From assembly GCF_003977685.1 (NCBI RefSeq), contig NZ_RYZH01000027.1, forward strand, positions 30,782 to 94,781: DNA of 64,000 bases, written 5' to 3'. Shown here one piece after another: positions 1 through 9,140 of the stretch (positions within the stretch are counted from its first letter, which is position 1; each line of letters begins with the position of its first letter). A model generated the notes under the pieces. That model saw only the letters and a list, made by a program, of their open reading frames with translations. It was not told the origin of the DNA and made no database searches. The stretch is from Tautonia sociabilis (GTDB lineage Bacteria > Planctomycetota > Planctomycetia > Isosphaerales > Isosphaeraceae). The position numbers and the translations under genes are program-made.

Positions 1-73
1 GACGCAGACCGCGGCGCTGGCCGTCTGACCGGGAATTCTGACGATCCCCCCGATCCCGGCTGGAGGACTTCCG

Positions 74-388
74 ATGAGTCATTCGAAGGCGAAGGCGCGG
101 CCGCGCGCGGAGCACAACGGGCAGGATCCGCCGGAGGAGGCGCCGGACCGGAATCGGCCGGTGCACGTGGTGCGGCTGCGGAACATCCGGGCCGCGATCT
201 GGGCCAACGAGACCGAGGCGGGGCTGCGCTACAACGCGACCGTCACCCGGCTCTACAAGGACGGCGAGCAGTACTGGCGGACCTCCGACAGCTTCGGCCG
301 CGACGACCTGCTGCTCCTGGCCAAGGTCGTCGACCTGGCCCACACCTGGATCAGCGAGCAGATGCAGGCAGCCGACGTGCCGTTCTGA
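74..388 (+). CDS. hypothetical protein, small and soluble
   Basis: A 104-residue protein that I do not recognise. The N-terminal 30 residues are charged and Pro-rich and look disordered. The remainder (about residues 30-104) is compact, with 'IRAAIWANE' and a 'YKDGEQYWRTSDSF' stretch that reads like a short beta-sheet followed by a helix ending 'DLAHTWISEQ'. No signal peptide or membrane segment is visible. A good Shine-Dalgarno (GGAGG) lies about 8 bases before the ATG. It heads a same-strand run of small genes ending at the aminotransferase. The 73 bases before it may hold the last codons of another gene (reading ...AALAV then TGA at 26-28), too short to call. That it is a gene is likely; its function is unknown. 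Confidence 0.6.
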   Translation: MSHSKAKARPRAEHNGQDPPEEAPDRNRPVHVVRLRNIRAAIWANETEAGLRYNATVTRLYKDGEQYWRTSDSFGRDDLLLLAKVVDLAHTWISEQMQAADVPF

Positions 389-524
389 CGCGACGGGCTG
401 AATGGCCGACACGGAGGTCGGCCACGCCCCGCGAGAGGTTCCCCGAGAGGAGGCACCACCGCCCGACACCAGCCAACCCGGCGAGCCGGCTCGAGGCGGC
501 CAACTCGCTCTAATTGGAGGGCGC

Positions 525-860
525 ATGGACGAGGGGAAATGGACCGTGAAGAGCTACGCGGGCGCGAAGGGCGAGCGGATGTGGGCCGTCGTGCACCGCG
601 AGCGGCCGATGTTCCTGGCGATCGTCGCGGATCGCTCCGTCGACGCGCTCTGCGAGGTCCCGCCCGCGGCCGTGTACTGGGCGAAGCCCGAGGTGCCGGA
701 CGATGCGGCCTCGTACCGCAGGCGGGCGATCGAAGTGCTCAGGCAGCGACGCGATGCGTCTCCGCCCCATCGCCCGGCCCGCCCAAACCGACGCGTGAAG
801 GGGAGAGGGAAGTCCAGCCGCGCAACCGGGACGCAGCCGCGCCATGCCAGGTCGAAGTGA
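525..860 (+). CDS. hypothetical protein, basic C-terminus
   Basis: A 111-residue protein of unknown function. I chose the ATG at 525 over an in-frame ATG at 402 because a clear GGAGG lies just upstream of 525 and the first 41 codons of the longer version look like non-coding sequence. Residues 1-75 look folded ('WTVKSYAGAKGERMWAVVH', then 'PMFLAIVADRSVDALCEV'). The last 35 residues are rich in Arg, Pro and Lys. There is no signal peptide. The end overlaps the start of the next gene by 17 bases, so the two may be translated together. Nothing in it points to metal handling. Confidence 0.5.
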   Translation: MDEGKWTVKSYAGAKGERMWAVVHRERPMFLAIVADRSVDALCEVPPAAVYWAKPEVPDDAASYRRRAIEVLRQRRDASPPHRPARPNRRVKGRGKSSRATGTQPRHARSK

Positions 861-1764
861 CTCATGCCGGCCCCGCCCGGCGGTGCTGAGCTTCCGGTTC
901 GTCGGCACGGCGATGGTTGGCTCGCTGGCGATGGCGCTCGTGTCGATCTTCGCCCCGCCGCCGGCCCAGATCGCCGCCCTCGGGGCGTGCGTTAGCATGC
1001 TGGCCGGTCTGTTCGTCGCCTACCTCGAGCAGGAGGCCGAGCGGGAGCGGGAGCGGGCCCGACTGCTGGAGCAGCTCCGCATCCCGATGGCTCTGGCCCC
1101 CGAGCATGACCTGTTCGACCTCTATCGCTCCTTCTCCGATTCGCTCGCAGATCTGTCCCTGCAGGGCGACCCGGCGCTCCGCCGCTTTGCCGTGCTGAAG
1201 CTCACCTCGCTCGCGGCGGAGGTCCATTCGCTCGCGCGCGGCACGATCGTCTTCCACGGCACCGAGACCTGGCGCACGGTCTACGAGGAGTTGCTCGAAG
1301 GCCCGGGGCTCGGCTCGTATCTCTCGGTCTCTTGGGTCAAGACACGCGACTACTGGCAGGACCGCCCCGGCTGGCGGAGCATGCACCTGAACTTCGCCCT
1401 CGCCGAGCGGGGCCTGCACATCGAGCGGATCCTGATCCTCCGCGACCACCTCTGGCCGATCGGCGAGCCGCTGCCGAGCGAGGCGATCCGCCCCTGGATC
1501 GACGCGCAGCACGGCCGCGGCATCCGGGTGTCGCTGCTGCGGGAGTCGGAGATCGCCTCCGAGCCCGACCTCCTGGTCGACTACGGCATCTACGGCGACC
1601 GGGCCACCGGGACGCACGAGCTCGACGAAATGGCCCGCACCCAACGATTCGTCGTCGAGTTCGGGCCGCAGGCGCTCAAGCTTGCGCGCGACCGGTGGTC
1701 GCGCACGGCGCTGTACGCGACCTCCTACGCCGAGATCCTGGACTCCGTGGGGGAAGCCGCCTAA
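844..1764 (+). CDS. membrane-anchored hypothetical protein
   Basis: A 306-residue protein of no family I recognise. Two hydrophobic helices (about residues 18-38 and 42-61) form an N-terminal hairpin. An acidic/basic coiled-coil stretch follows ('EQEAERERERARLLEQLR'), then a soluble domain of about 220 residues that should lie in the cytoplasm. The soluble part contains 'SLARGTIVFHGTETWR', 'YWQDRPGWRSMHLNF' and 'ILILRDHLWPIG', and could be an effector or ligand-binding domain. The ATG at 844 lacks a strong ribosome site and overlaps the preceding gene; a GTG at 883 is an alternative. It sits 60 bases before the aminotransferase and may be cotranscribed with it. Confidence 0.6.
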   Translation: MPGRSDSCRPRPAVLSFRFVGTAMVGSLAMALVSIFAPPPAQIAALGACVSMLAGLFVAYLEQEAERERERARLLEQLRIPMALAPEHDLFDLYRSFSDSLADLSLQGDPALRRFAVLKLTSLAAEVHSLARGTIVFHGTETWRTVYEELLEGPGLGSYLSVSWVKTRDYWQDRPGWRSMHLNFALAERGLHIERILILRDHLWPIGEPLPSEAIRPWIDAQHGRGIRVSLLRESEIASEPDLLVDYGIYGDRATGTHELDEMARTQRFVVEFGPQALKLARDRWSRTALYATSYAEILDSVGEAA

Positions 1765-1824
1765 GATCGGATCAACGAAAGTGGATCGAATCTTCGCCGA
1801 CCTCACGCACCGGGGAGCACGCCG

Positions 1825-3141
1825 GTGTACACCACGCTCTATCTGGACACTGCACGCTTCGGGAGGATGCGCTTTCGCGCCCGGCGGGCGGCGGCGGATC
1901 ACGCCCGGCTCTGCTCCGACGAGGGCGGCTCGCGTCGCGTCGAGGAGCTGCTGGTCGGCGGCCACGAACCCTGGCCCCGGGCGTTCCAACTCCGCTATCC
2001 CGGCCTCGCCGACTGGGGAGGGCTCGCATCGTTACGAAGCGACCTCCGGACCATGCTCGGTGCGCCGACCGAGGCGAACGTCCTCCTGGCCGCCCGCTCG
2101 GCGACGCTGATGCGGATCGGCGCACGCGCACTCGCGCGACGTTGCAGGAGGATCCTCCACACCGACCTCGAATGGGACAGTTACGTCGGCCTGCTCCACG
2201 AGGAGGCGGGGCAAGCGGGCCGCGAGGTGATCTCGCTGCCGGTCCGGCATCTCCTGGACGGGGGGACGATCGGCGCCGATGACATCGTGCGCCTCATCGC
2301 CGATGCGTGCCGGGCGCGAAGCTGCGAGGGGTTGTTCCTCACCGACATCAGCCACGACGGGATGCGGATCCCGGTCGCATCCATCGTCCGCGAGCTGGAG
2401 CGGGGTGGTGCCGAGCCGCTCCTCGTGGTCGACGGCTCGCAGGCCCTCGGGCAGGCACCCGTTCAGCTCGACGGCTGCGACCTGTATCTCGCCGGGGCCC
2501 AGAAGTGGCTCAGGGCGGGGCATCCGATCGGCATCGCCCTGGTCCCGCGGGAGAAGAGCCGGGCGCTCGTCGCCGGCGAGATCGCGAGGCTGGTGGACTC
2601 GAGGTCCGTCTCCGACCCGCTGCTCGACCTCGTCGATCAGATCGACAGCACGGCCTCTCACCCATACGGCGAGACGGCCGACCTGGGGGCGCTCTTCTGC
2701 CTCGCGGCGGCCGTCCGTGCGGAATGCGCCGAGCGGCGGAGCACGGACCAGCGATTCGCGCTCCGCAAGGCGAACGCGGCAAGGGTCCGCGAAATCGCCC
2801 GGCGGGTCGGCTGGGAGCCCTTCGTACCGTCATCGGCGCTCCTCACCGGGATCGTGCTGCTCCGTGCGGCCGATCCGGGAGTCCGTTCCTGGCCGGCCGA
2901 GCGGCTCCGCTCCGAGCTGCATCGCCGCGGACTCGCCGCGACGGCGTATGACGGTGGCGTGGTCCGCCTGTCGATGCCCGGCGAGCTCTGGGAGGACGAG
3001 GACCTCGAAGTGATGCGATCGGTGCTCGCTGGCGTCGCCCGAGGAATGCCGGCCTCGGTGGCACGTCGCGCCGGTCACGCCGGACGACGGTCGACTCTCG
3101 AACCCGGAGGCCGCCTCGAGTGCGCACGCCGCGTTCAGTAG
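1825..3141 (+). CDS. PLP-dependent aminotransferase class V / cysteine desulfurase-like
   Basis: A 438-residue fold-type I PLP enzyme of the class V group (cysteine desulfurase, isopenicillin N epimerase and relatives). The signature is around residues 200-228: 'LLVVDGSQALGQAPVQL' with the Asp and Gln that hold the PLP ring, followed by 'YLAGAQKWLRAG', whose Lys is the likely Schiff-base residue. 'RLSMPGELWEDEDLEVM' near residue 375 matches the C-terminal small domain. The last 40 residues are a low-complexity Arg/Gly tail. It starts at a GTG with a GGGGAG site upstream. I see no clear cysteine-bearing active loop, so desulfurase activity is not assured and the substrate is unknown. Its 3' end overlaps the convergent gene by 7 bases. 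Confidence 0.8.
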   Translation: MYTTLYLDTARFGRMRFRARRAAADHARLCSDEGGSRRVEELLVGGHEPWPRAFQLRYPGLADWGGLASLRSDLRTMLGAPTEANVLLAARSATLMRIGARALARRCRRILHTDLEWDSYVGLLHEEAGQAGREVISLPVRHLLDGGTIGADDIVRLIADACRARSCEGLFLTDISHDGMRIPVASIVRELERGGAEPLLVVDGSQALGQAPVQLDGCDLYLAGAQKWLRAGHPIGIALVPREKSRALVAGEIARLVDSRSVSDPLLDLVDQIDSTASHPYGETADLGALFCLAAAVRAECAERRSTDQRFALRKANAARVREIARRVGWEPFVPSSALLTGIVLLRAADPGVRSWPAERLRSELHRRGLAATAYDGGVVRLSMPGELWEDEDLEVMRSVLAGVARGMPASVARRAGHAGRRSTLEPGGRLECARRVQ

Positions 3142-3962
3142 GGCGCCTCGATCGGCTCGAACGCCATCGCGCCGAAGTCGTAGAGCTCGGCCTCCCCGAC
3201 CATACCACCTCCCGCCAGGGTGGCGGCCATCAGCTTGCCGCCGGCCGCCCAGACCAGACGCTCCCCATCGAGATCCGCCCACTCCCAGTCCGGGCAGCGG
3301 ATGCACCGGCCCGTCTCGAGATGAACCAGCTCGTGCTCATCCCAGTAGCATCCCTTGCCCTGCTGCGCCCCCAGCTCGGCATGGGCGATCTTCCGCAGGA
3401 CCCAGCCGCTCCCCGCCGGCTTCTCGAAGATGTCTCGGTCCTTCCACTTCGCGACGTTCTCCCGCTGCACGAGCTTCCAGCCGTCGCGCAGGAGCCGTGG
3501 GTAATAGACCCCGAGGCATTCCCCGCCGAAGTGCTGATCCGGTCGGTACTTCGCGTCGCGCCGGACTTCGACCGCGTCGCGGAGCACGGAATGACCGAAC
3601 CCGTCGTTCAGCCAGTAGGTGTCCATTCCGGTGAATAGGCCGCCGCCGTGCCAGCAGTCGCCCTTGGGGAACAGCGCGACGGCCTTCAGGTACGGTGCCC
3701 GAGAGATCGCGGTCCAGGAGCCCTTGGCCTCGGAGTCCCAGCGGCCGTTCATCGCGAAGTAGATCAGGTGGGAGCCGTCGGGCGACAGGTCGCTACGCCG
3801 CTCGTAGATCCGGCCCTTGAGCCACTGTCCGAGGCGGAACTCATCCCGACGTCGGTCCCAGAGGATCGTGCACACGCGCTTCGACGGGCCGCGGCGGATG
3901 ACGACCCCCACCGGTGCCCGGCGCGCCAGGAGCACGTGGACCCTCGGCCCGATCTCGGCCAT
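3135..3962 (-). CDS. hypothetical protein, Trp-rich
   Basis: A 275-residue soluble protein with no recognised domain. It is rich in Trp and Gly: 'ILWDRRRDEFRLGQWLKGR', 'SPDGSHLIYFAMNGRW', 'FPKGDCWHGGGLF' and 'CPDWEWADLDGERLVWAAGG'. The repeated 'SPDGSHLIY' and 'DLDGERLVWA' strands suggest a small beta-propeller or all-beta fold. There is no signal peptide. It converges on the aminotransferase (7-base overlap) and starts 6 bases after the end of the acetyltransferase toxin gene, so it could be the last gene of that transcript. Function unknown. Confidence 0.6.
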   Translation of the reverse strand: MAEIGPRVHVLLARRAPVGVVIRRGPSKRVCTILWDRRRDEFRLGQWLKGRIYERRSDLSPDGSHLIYFAMNGRWDSEAKGSWTAISRAPYLKAVALFPKGDCWHGGGLFTGMDTYWLNDGFGHSVLRDAVEVRRDAKYRPDQHFGGECLGVYYPRLLRDGWKLVQRENVAKWKDRDIFEKPAGSGWVLRKIAHAELGAQQGKGCYWDEHELVHLETGRCIRCPDWEWADLDGERLVWAAGGKLMAATLAGGGMVGEAELYDFGAMAFEPIEAPY

Positions 3963-3968
3963 CGCAAT

Positions 3969-4484
3969 TCACCCCCCGCGAGGGCCGAAGGCCTGCTCGA
4001 TGGTCGCCATCGGAAGATAGAGGTGACGCGGGTCGTCCTCCAACGGGACGAACCCGTACTTCGCGTAGAAGGCCGCGGCATCCTCGTCGATCGCATCCAC
4101 CGCGACCGCGTGGATCGCGATCTGCTCGGCGAGCGTCAGGCAGCGTGCGAGGGCGTCCGTCAGGAGCGCCGCGCCCAGGCCGCGGCCCTGCATCGAGCGA
4201 TCGACGGCAAGCCTCGCCAGCAGGGCGACGGGGACGGGATGGCGCGGGAGCTTCCGTGAGGCCTCCGCCGGCAAGTTCTCGAACGTGACGGAGCCCGAGG
4301 CGAGGGTGTAGTACCCGACGACTCGCTTGGTAACCGGGATCACCGCCACGTAGGTGCGTCCCAGGTTCCGCTTCTCGTACTGCGAGACCAGCTTGCGCAG
4401 GAAGTCGTCCAGCGGCGGCCGGCCGCAGTCTAACGCGGAGCGGTCGTGCGAGCGGTCGAGCCGCTCGATCGCCCAGTCAGCCAT
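3969..4484 (-). CDS. GNAT-family acetyltransferase, probable toxin
   Basis: A 171-residue Gcn5-related N-acetyltransferase. The acetyl-CoA loop is clear at about residues 90-106 ('LARLAVDRSMQGRGLGAALL', the Q/R-x-x-G-x-G type) and the C-terminal 'AAAFYAKYGFVPL' motif is present. Size, the N-terminal 'FDCGRPPLDDFL'-like segment (here SALDCGRPPLDDFL) and the tail match the TacT/AtaT group of toxins that acetylate aminoacyl-tRNA. The gene overlaps the upstream antitoxin-like gene by 8 bases, typical of a translationally coupled toxin-antitoxin pair. tRNA acetylation is inferred from the family; the GNAT fold itself is well supported. Confidence 0.8.
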   Translation of the reverse strand: MADWAIERLDRSHDRSALDCGRPPLDDFLRKLVSQYEKRNLGRTYVAVIPVTKRVVGYYTLASGSVTFENLPAEASRKLPRHPVPVALLARLAVDRSMQGRGLGAALLTDALARCLTLAEQIAIHAVAVDAIDEDAAAFYAKYGFVPLEDDPRHLYLPMATIEQAFGPRGG

Positions 4485-4755
4485 GATGCTTCAGGTGCGT
4501 CGCGGCCGCCCGCCTGAGGGCCTCGTTCGGGGCCGGCGGGTTGTCGAGCAGCGTGAGGAAGCGGTCGCGGTCCCGGTCGGAGAGCGGCGCGGCCGACTCC
4601 TCGGCGAAGCGCAGCTCGTCCTCGGGGACGACGACGGCCTTGCGGATCCGCAGCTCCGTCTCGCTGACCTGCTCGACGATGACCGTCGCGTTGGCGAACG
4701 AGCGGGGGAGCGTCACCCGGCCCTTGGCGTCGGTGTTCCTGGTCTCGGTTTCCAT
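4477..4755 (-). CDS. AbrB/SpoVT-like antitoxin
   Basis: A 92-residue protein with an AbrB-type swapped-hairpin start ('TDAKGRVTLPRSFANATV', then 'VSETELRIRKAVVVPEDE'), the usual DNA-binding half of an antitoxin. The C-terminal 45 residues are acidic then helical ('DRDRFLTLLDNPPAPNEALR') and would contact the toxin. I chose the ATG at 4755 because GGAAGG lies 5-6 bases upstream; an upstream ATG at 4779 has no such site. It lies directly before the GNAT gene with an 8-base overlap. It probably represses its own promoter in the 4756-4900 region. Confidence 0.7.
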   Translation of the reverse strand: METETRNTDAKGRVTLPRSFANATVIVEQVSETELRIRKAVVVPEDELRFAEESAAPLSDRDRDRFLTLLDNPPAPNEALRRAAATHLKHHG

Positions 4756-4876
4756 GGTCCTTCCTCGACGTGATGACAACTCGATTGTCTCACGCAGGCG
4801 GGAAAGTGGTCAAGCGGGACCGTCCCACCACGCCGAAAGCCGCTAAGATGGCGAATTCGCCCGGAAAACCCGACTC

Positions 4877-4897
4877 CCGATAAGAGCAGTTATCGGG
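4877..4897. repeat. inverted repeat upstream of the toxin-antitoxin pair
   Basis: Two 8-base arms, CCCGATAA (from 4876) and TTATCGGG (4890-4897), flank a 6-base spacer. The site is 120 bases upstream of the antitoxin start. It could be an operator for the antitoxin or a hairpin ending an older transcript; there is no following T-run. The rest of 4756-5443 shows nothing I can support as a gene. Confidence 0.3.
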
Positions 4898-5443
4898 CCT
4901 CTTGGGCTCGAATCGGCTGATTTGGCTTTATAAGTCCCACTTCCGCCACGGCGCGAATAATCTCCGTAGTATTCACCCGCACACGAGCGAGGATCGAGTC
5001 CATGGGAGCCCTTTGCTGCAATCCCGCGCCGTCCAACGCCGCCACGGCGGCCGAGCCGAATGGAGACAACGCCTTCCGCCCGGAGAGCCCGCGGAGCCAC
5101 AGCCCCACTCATCCGCATCGTCACGACCCTAACGAGCTCAGCGAGGCCCACCGGCGATGCCTCGCCCACGTCGATCGCCTGAGCTGGGCGCAGGTCGCAG
5201 GGTGTCCCGCGGGCGTCGCCGGGCTCCGCCTACCCCCGAGGCCTCTCGAATAGGAACAGCGTTCCTCGATCCACGTCGGGCGTCCGGCGGGATGACCGGG
5301 GGCGAGCCGCATCGGCGAACTGACAACCGCTTGCCCGCGAACTGCCACCTGGGTTGGGCACAACAGATTAGAATCGCCAAACTCGGGTCATTGCGAATCA
5401 GCATCGTCATGCCCCCAACCCTGTAGAGAAATAGACCGTGCGG

Positions 5444-5770
5444 ATGAATAATCCCTATCGCGCGCCGCTTTCATCGGCCGTGCATGTTGCGCCAGCGAGC
5501 GGCACCCAGCTCGGTGGGGGATCGAGCGAGGGCCAGCATGCGAGTGGAGGGCTGATGGGCTATCTCGGGCTGGTCGGCACGACGACGAGTCGTAAGCTGC
5601 TCGTCTGGACATGGCTGCTCTTCATCGCCGTGTTTGCCTTCACGAACTGGCTGTTCAACGATCATGGCTCGTCCACTCGCCCTGAGGACGGCCAGACGAT
5701 CGGAGGCCTGTCCACCACGGGCGGATTGCTCCGCGATTACGCCCGGGGCGCGGAACCGGAACGAGACTGA
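5444..5770 (+). CDS. small single-span membrane protein
   Basis: A 108-residue protein beginning 'MNNPYRAPLSSA', a start seen on many planctomycete membrane proteins. One hydrophobic helix is visible ('LLVWTWLLFIAVFAFTNWLF', about residues 52-71), followed by a 35-residue polar tail. I used the ATG at 5444; a GTG at 5438 would add two residues. No strong ribosome site is seen. It stands alone, converging on the czcA gene. Function unknown; it is a modest-confidence gene. Confidence 0.45.
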   Translation: MNNPYRAPLSSAVHVAPASGTQLGGGSSEGQHASGGLMGYLGLVGTTTSRKLLVWTWLLFIAVFAFTNWLFNDHGSSTRPEDGQTIGGLSTTGGLLRDYARGAEPERD

Positions 5771-5855
5771 GGCGAATCGAAAGGCTGCCGCTGATGCCTC
5801 GGCTGCCATTCAGTCCGCACCGGCTCGTGCCGGCCTACGCGCGGATACCGGCCGA

Positions 5856-8800
5856 TCAGTCGGTTGCGACTTCCTCCCTGTGGAACATGCGGTAGAGCGC
5901 CGGCAGGACGACGAGCGTCAGCAGCGTCGAGGAGAAGATGCCGCCGATGACCACGGTCGCCAGCGGCTTCTGGACCTCCGCCCCCGTGCCCGTGGAGAGG
6001 GCCATCGGGACGAAACCCAGGGCGGCGACGAGCGCCGTCATCAGTACCGGCCGCAGCCGGGTCACCGCGCCCGAGACGATGGCGCGCTCGAGAGGCATTC
6101 CTTCCCGCCGCAGCTGGTTGATGAACGTCACCATCACCAGGCCGTTCAGGACCGCCACGCCCGAGAGCGCGATGAAGCCGACCGCCGCGGAGATCGAGAA
6201 GGGCATGCCGCGGAGCCAGAGCGAGAGCACCCCCCCCGTCAGGGCGAGCGGCACGCCCGAGAAGACCAGCAACGCGTGCTTCACCGAGTTGAACGTGCTG
6301 AAGAGCAGCAGGAAGATCAGGAAGAAGCAGAGCGGGACGACGAGGCTCAATCGCTTCCTCGCCTGGATCAGGTTCTCGAACTGCCCGCCCCAGTCCAGCC
6401 AGGTGCCGGCCGGCATCCTCACCTCCTGGTCGATGCGCCGCTGCGCCTCTGCGACATAGGAGCCGATGTCGCGGCCCCGGACGTTGGCCTGGACCACCAC
6501 CCGACGCTTGCCGTTCTCCCGGCTGATCTGGTTGGGCCCCTCGCTCATCTCGATCGCCGCGAGGGACCCGAGCGGCACATAGCTCGCCCCCGCCCGCACC
6601 GGCCGGCCCGCCGCGTTATCTCCCGCCGGAGCCGGAACCTCCTCCCCGTGGGACGGGAGCGGGATCGGCAGATTCCTCAGGGCGTCGATGTCCCGCCGGA
6701 TCTCATCGGGCAGGCGGACCACCAGGTCGAAGCGGCGGTCGCCCTCGAACACCTGGCCCGCCTCCTTGCCGCCGATCGCCGCCGCCACCACGTCCTGCAC
6801 GTCCGCGACGTTCAGCCCGACACGCGCGATGGCCGCGCGGTCCACCCGCACGGTCATCACCGGCAGCCCCTCGGTCTGCTCCACCTTCACCGAGGTGCCG
6901 CCCTCCACCTCGCCCAGGACCCGGGCGATCGCCTCCGCGGTCGGGACCATCTGGCCGAATTCGTCGCCGTAGACCTTCACCGCCACGTCGCTCCGCACCC
7001 CGGCGATCAGCTCGTTGAACCGCATCTGGATGGGCTGCGTGAACTCGTAATTGTTGCCGGGGGCCGCCGAGAGGGCCTCCTCGATCCGCCCGATCAGCTC
7101 CGCCTTCGGCTCATCCGGCTCGGGCCACTCCTCCCGGGGCTTGAAGATGATGAAGGTGTCCGAGACGTTCGGCGGCATCGGGTCGGCCGCCATCTCCGCC
7201 GTCCCGGTCTTCGAGAAGACGAACGCCACCTCGGGGAAGTCGGAGACGATCTCCTCGACGTGGAACTGCATCGCCGTCGACTCGGTGATCCCGGTGCTGG
7301 GGATGCGCATCGCATGCATCGCGATGTCCTTCTCGTCGAGCGTCGGGATGAACTCCTGGCCCAGGACGAAGAACAGCAGGAGCGACGCGAGGAACCACCC
7401 GGCGCCGCCTGCCACCACGGCGCCGCGGTGCCGCATCGCCCAGCGCAGCAGCGGCGCATATCGCTCCTTGGCCCGGTGCACGAACCAGTTCTCCTCCTCC
7501 TTCACTCGCCCGGTGATGCCGATCGCCACCATCGCCGGGACGAAGGTCAGCGAGAGGACGAAGGCCGAGATCAGCGCGAAGATGACGGTCGCCGCCATCG
7601 GCTGGAACATCTTGCCCTCCACCCCGGTCAGCGCCAGCAGCGGGATGTAGACCGCGATGATGATCGCCTCGCCGAAGGCGGTGGCGCTCCGCACCTGCAC
7701 GCTCGCCTGGAAGACCACCTCGAGCCGCTCCCGGAGCGTGAGCGTGCGGCCGAGGCGGTGCTGCTCCTCGGCCAGGCGCCGCAGGCAGTTCTCGACGATG
7801 ATCACGGCGCCGTCGACGATCAGGCCGAAGTCGATCGCGCCGAGGCTCATCAGGTTGCCGCTGATCTTCGTCCGCACCATGAACGTCGCGGTGAGCAGCA
7901 TGGACAGCGGGATGGCCAGCGCCGTGATGAACGCCGCCCGGAAGTTCCCCAGCATCGCAAAGAGGATCACGATGACCAGGATGGCCCCTTCGGCCAGGTT
8001 GTTCCGCACGGTGCGAATCGTCGCGTCGACGAGCTTCATCCGGTTGAGCACCGTCTTGGCCCGGATGTCCGGCGGGAGGCTCTTGTTGACCTCAGCGAGC
8101 TTGGCGTCGACCGCCGCGGCCACGGTCCGGCTGTTGGCGCCGATGAGCATCAGCGCCGTGCCGACCACGACCTCCTCGCCGTTCTCGCTCGCCGAGCCGG
8201 TGCGGAGCTCCTTGCCGATGCCCACGCTCGCCACGTCCCGCACATAGACCGGCACTCCGCCCCGCTCCGCGACGACGATGCTCTCGATCTGCTCGGGCTG
8301 CTCGATGCGGCCGGGGACGCGCACGAGGTACGCCTCGCCCTTGTGCTCGATGTAGCCGGCGCCGATGCTCTCGTTGTTCCGCTCGAGCGCCTCGATCACA
8401 TCACCGAAGGTCAAACCGTAACTCATGAGCTTCATCGGATCGGGCTGCACATGGTACTGCTTCTCGTAGCCGCCGATGGCGTCGACCTCCGCAACGTCCT
8501 TCACGCCCTTCACCTGCGGCCGGATGATCCAGTCCTGCACCGTCCGCAGGTACGAGGCCCGTTCGAGCTCGGTCCGAAGCCGCAGCCCTTCCGGCGTGAG
8601 GTAGCTCCCGTCGCCCTGCCAGCCCGGTTGGCCATCGACCGCCTCGGCACCCTCACCTCGCGGGTGCTCGTACTCGACCACCCACATGTAGACCTCGCCC
8701 AGGCCGGTGGAAATCGGCCCCATGCGAGGCTCGGCCCGCGGAGGGAGGTTCTCCCGGGCGAGCCCGAGACGCTCCGCGACCTGCTGCCGCGCAAAGTAGA

Positions 8801-9107
8801 TGTCGACGTCGTCGTCGAAGACGGCGGTCACTTGCGAGAAGCCGTTGCGGGAGAGCGAGCGGGTGTAGTCGAGCCCCGGGATGCCGGCCAGGGCCGTCTC
8901 GATCGGGAAGGTCACCTGCGTCTCGATCTCGAACGGCGAGAGCGCCGGGTACTCGGTGTTGATCTGCACCTGGTTGTTGGTGATGTCCGGGACGGCGTCG
9001 ATGGGCAGCTGCTGCAGCGAATAGGCGCCGACCGATGCCGCCAGCACGGTGATCAGCACGACCAGCCAGCGGTGGTCGATGGAGAACTTCAGGATACGAT
9101 CAAGCAT
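5856..9107 (-). CDS. czcA: CzcA/CusA-family heavy-metal efflux RND permease
   Basis: A 1083-residue inner-membrane proton antiporter of the HME-RND family. It pairs with the adaptor and outer-membrane channel encoded just upstream to expel divalent metal from periplasm or cytoplasm. The N-terminus ('LDRILKFSIDHRWLVVLIT') and 'LPIDAVPDITNNQVQI' are standard. The proton-relay motif in TM4 is 'DFGLIVDGAVIIVEN' near residue 425, with the Asp, Asp and Glu of CzcA. The DFG form points to Zn/Co/Cd/Ni-type pumps rather than CusA, which has a different TM4 motif. Length is normal and no residue breaks are seen. AGGAGG precedes the ATG. It is the last gene of a four-gene operon. The exact metal is not determinable. 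Confidence 0.93.
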   Translation of the reverse strand: MLDRILKFSIDHRWLVVLITVLAASVGAYSLQQLPIDAVPDITNNQVQINTEYPALSPFEIETQVTFPIETALAGIPGLDYTRSLSRNGFSQVTAVFDDDVDIYFARQQVAERLGLARENLPPRAEPRMGPISTGLGEVYMWVVEYEHPRGEGAEAVDGQPGWQGDGSYLTPEGLRLRTELERASYLRTVQDWIIRPQVKGVKDVAEVDAIGGYEKQYHVQPDPMKLMSYGLTFGDVIEALERNNESIGAGYIEHKGEAYLVRVPGRIEQPEQIESIVVAERGGVPVYVRDVASVGIGKELRTGSASENGEEVVVGTALMLIGANSRTVAAAVDAKLAEVNKSLPPDIRAKTVLNRMKLVDATIRTVRNNLAEGAILVIVILFAMLGNFRAAFITALAIPLSMLLTATFMVRTKISGNLMSLGAIDFGLIVDGAVIIVENCLRRLAEEQHRLGRTLTLRERLEVVFQASVQVRSATAFGEAIIIAVYIPLLALTGVEGKMFQPMAATVIFALISAFVLSLTFVPAMVAIGITGRVKEEENWFVHRAKERYAPLLRWAMRHRGAVVAGGAGWFLASLLLFFVLGQEFIPTLDEKDIAMHAMRIPSTGITESTAMQFHVEEIVSDFPEVAFVFSKTGTAEMAADPMPPNVSDTFIIFKPREEWPEPDEPKAELIGRIEEALSAAPGNNYEFTQPIQMRFNELIAGVRSDVAVKVYGDEFGQMVPTAEAIARVLGEVEGGTSVKVEQTEGLPVMTVRVDRAAIARVGLNVADVQDVVAAAIGGKEAGQVFEGDRRFDLVVRLPDEIRRDIDALRNLPIPLPSHGEEVPAPAGDNAAGRPVRAGASYVPLGSLAAIEMSEGPNQISRENGKRRVVVQANVRGRDIGSYVAEAQRRIDQEVRMPAGTWLDWGGQFENLIQARKRLSLVVPLCFFLIFLLLFSTFNSVKHALLVFSGVPLALTGGVLSLWLRGMPFSISAAVGFIALSGVAVLNGLVMVTFINQLRREGMPLERAIVSGAVTRLRPVLMTALVAALGFVPMALSTGTGAEVQKPLATVVIGGIFSSTLLTLVVLPALYRMFHREEVATD

Positions 9108-9140
9108 GGGCCTCCTGTGACTCGTGGGCGAGCTGCGTGC

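Noticed and set aside
862..1989. Long open frame on the minus strand across the membrane-protein gene
   Set aside because: It is antisense to a better supported gene; high GC content keeps antisense frames open, and its translation is low in complexity.
4902..5363. Several short frames in the 4756-5443 intergenic region
   Set aside because: No ribosome site, hydrophobic pattern or domain; composition looks non-coding.
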